Source: Microbacterium sp. KUDC0406 | GTDB taxonomy: Bacteria; Actinomycetota; Actinomycetes; Actinomycetales; Microbacteriaceae | DNA: 64,000 nt | Assembly: GCF_021582875.1 (NCBI RefSeq) | Contig: NZ_CP091138.1 | Span: forward strand, 310,001 to 374,000 | Reading direction: 5' to 3' | Part shown: positions 62,941 to 64,000 of the stretch, piece after piece | How the letters are laid out: every line of letters begins with the position of its first letter | Position numbering within the stretch: position 1 is the stretch's first letter | Position numbers and translations under genes: made by a program | The notes under the pieces: generated by a model | Told to the model about the DNA's origin: nothing | The model's database searches: none | Seen by the model: the letters and a program-made list of their open reading frames with translations, nothing else

Positions 62941-63231
62941 ATGTTCACCATGAGTGCACGGGAGTTCAACCAGTCGGTGGCGAAAGCGCAGCGCGTCGCT
63001 GACGACGAACCGGTGCTGGTCACGCGACACGGTGAACCCGCCTACGTGCTGCTGAGCGTCGCCGAGTACCAGAAACTTCGACCACAAGCGGCTGGAGGTG
63101 GCTCGCTTCTTGAGTTGCTGGCGATGTCGGCTGAGGACCTCGAGCATGATGACGGGGAATTCGATCGCATCATGGCTGAAATCGAGACTGATCGAAAGAC
63201 GGACTTCGGCCGTCCGCCGATCGAGTTCTGA
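62941..63231 (+). CDS. Phd/YefM-type antitoxin
   Basis: 96 residues. MFTMSAREFNQSVAKAQRVADDEPVLVTRHGEPAYVLLSVAEYQKL is the Phd/YefM DNA-binding N-terminus; the acidic C-terminus (LAMSAEDLEHDDGEFDRIMAEIETDRKTDFGRPP) would wrap the toxin. GGGAGGGG ribosome-binding site. Toxin gene 2 nt downstream. Codon use is slightly less GC-rich than neighbours. Confidence 0.92.
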   Translation: MFTMSAREFNQSVAKAQRVADDEPVLVTRHGEPAYVLLSVAEYQKLRPQAAGGGSLLELLAMSAEDLEHDDGEFDRIMAEIETDRKTDFGRPPIEF

Positions 63232-63233
63232 CC

Positions 63234-63647
63234 GTGTACCTGCTCGATACCAACGCGTATTCCGAATCACGTCGCCCCGGCTTGCTCGGTGAGACCATGC
63301 GGACCTGGCTCGCAGACACGCCTCCCGAAGTCACGTTCATGAGTGCGATCACCGACTACGAGCTGGAACGCGGCGTGCTGCATCTGCAACGTCGAGATCC
63401 GCGCCAGGCGACAGCGCTACGTGGTTGGTTGACGACCGTGCGATCGGGTCTGGAAGGTCGCATCCTGTCGGTCACTCCGGAGATCGCGAGGGTCTTCGCA
63501 CGGTTGGACGTACCCGACCGTCGACCATGGGCGGATGCGCTGATCGCCGCCACCGCTCTTCACCACGACCTGACCGTCGTCACTCGGAACGAGAAGGACT
63601 TCGACGTGCCGGGGCTGCGGGTGATCAACCCGTTCTCAGGTGATTGA
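63234..63647 (+). CDS. PIN-domain toxin (VapC type)
   Basis: 137 residues from GTG 63234. MYLLDTNAYSE (first Asp), SAITDYELERGVLHL (Glu), RRPWADALIAATALHHDLTVVTRNEKDFDVPGLRVINPF (third and fourth acidic residues). RNase toxin, probably of tRNA or rRNA, held by the antitoxin directly before it. Confidence 0.93.
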   Translation: MYLLDTNAYSESRRPGLLGETMRTWLADTPPEVTFMSAITDYELERGVLHLQRRDPRQATALRGWLTTVRSGLEGRILSVTPEIARVFARLDVPDRRPWADALIAATALHHDLTVVTRNEKDFDVPGLRVINPFSGD

Positions 63648-63764
63648 TGCCTTCTGGCAGCCTCAGTCAATGTCGTAGACCTTCATGACCTCGTCGCCGT
63701 AGTAGCGCCTTCGACTCATCCTTCTGGCGTCCGAAGGACCGCATCGCCTGACAGCCACGCCGGG

Positions 63765-63770
63765 TAACCT
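63765..63770 (+). promoter_or_regulatory. -10 element of the metal-sensor gene, leaderless geometry
   Basis: TAACCT, 6 nt, GTG at 63777. Confidence 0.5.
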
Positions 63771-63776
63771 CGATCT

Positions 63777-64000
63777 GTGATCGAAGACATCAAGAAGCGT
63801 GCTCTGCACCGCACCAGCATCCTCGAGGGGCAGCTGCGCGGCATCGCGCGGATGATCGAGAACGACGAGTACTGCATGGACATCATCACCCAGTCCAGGG
63901 CCGTCCAGCGCTCTCTCGAGTCGCTGAACCGACTGCTTCTCGAGAACCACCTGCGCACCCACGTGACGGACATGTTCGAGGAGGGCGGCGAACAGCGGGA
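63777..64000 (+). CDS. CsoR/RcnR-family metal-sensing repressor (3' end outside window)
   Basis: First 74 codons: MIEDIKKRALHRTSILEGQLRGIARMIENDEYCMDIITQSRAVQRSLESLNRLLLENHLRTHVTDMF. The four-helix DUF156 fold, with Cys33, His58 and His62 in the spacing of the CsoR C-H-C ligands; the last ligand is His as in RcnR. Represses metal-export genes until metal binds. The protected gene would lie beyond the right edge. GTG start after the leaderless -10. Confidence 0.92.
   Translation, partial: MIEDIKKRALHRTSILEGQLRGIARMIENDEYCMDIITQSRAVQRSLESLNRLLLENHLRTHVTDMFEEGGEQR

Noticed and set aside
63663..63740. Short reading ending YYGDEVMKVYDID on the minus strand between the toxin and the metal sensor
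   Set aside because: Looks like a possible gene remnant, but only about 18 codons and no start signal; insufficient support.

Overview
The window is 64 kb of high-GC actinobacterial chromosome. Gene content and the rRNA operon point to Microbacteriaceae, most likely a Microbacterium-type organism. Pointers are a fused ispDF, lsr2, a DUF3263 and a DUF3027 protein, a DtxR regulator, an XPB helicase, many GTG starts, and an rRNA operon with no spacer tRNA. The genus is inferred by eye and not by a search. Essentially everything is chromosomal core or near-core; I see no prophage, insertion sequence, CRISPR array or conjugative element.

Layout. 0-5.5 kb: PadR-controlled ABC exporter genes, then ispDF, cysS and rlmB. 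5.5-13.7 kb: an oxidoreductase, a DUF4032 protein, a sugar-ABC ATPase, a DsbA-fold protein without its CxxC, tRNA-Thr, a YedK/HMCES-type protein, a DMT transporter, nitroreductase/msrB and small actinobacterial proteins. 13.7-19 kb: groL under two CIRCE elements, an orphan WXG100 protein, a two-component system and a TetR gene divergent from an epoxide hydrolase. 20-25 kb: a CPBP protease, a zinc-ribbon mini-protein, and an XPB helicase beside a gene for a helicase-associated protein. 25-30 kb: cold-shock protein, DUF3027, serC, DtxR regulator, M23 peptidase, HNH endonuclease, tRNA-Arg. 30-35 kb: a four-gene coupled operon (ECF sigma, membrane partner, FtsX-type permease, ABC ATPase). 35-39 kb: lsr2, a LuxR/GAF regulator and an acetate-type symporter. 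38.6-43.2 kb: an MGMT-family gene divergent from a DUF4011-type helicase-like protein with degenerate ATPase motifs. 43-47.7 kb: mscL, an FmdB zinc ribbon, 5-FTHF cyclo-ligase, galU, a GNAT, tRNA-Ala, a DUF2510 protein. 47.7-53.4 kb: complete 16S-23S-5S operon. 53.4-59.7 kb: IclR regulator and the histidine-utilisation operon hutHUIG. 59.7-64 kb: small membrane proteins, DUF445, a Phd/PIN toxin-antitoxin pair and the start of a CsoR/RcnR-type metal sensor.

Three cross-cutting observations matter most. First, at least 14 otherwise intact genes are broken by single-base indels, mostly one base missing from a G or C run, and tRNA-Ala lacks one C. This looks like residual sequencing error, so the frameshifts should not be read as pseudogenes. 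Second, many genes share one promoter geometry: a -10 hexamer of type TAnnnT, six (sometimes seven) bases, then ATG or GTG with no ribosome-binding site. This implies leaderless transcripts as a main expression mode. Third, two families of short dispersed repeats lie not only between genes but in frame inside cysS, hutH, hutU (twice), hutI and the DUF445 gene, where they appear to add small peptide insertions to conserved enzymes.

The least conventional locus is 38.6-43.2 kb. There an alkyltransferase-family protein whose PCHR active site reads PVHR faces an apparently ATPase-dead SF1-helicase-like protein with a possible nuclease-fold tail.
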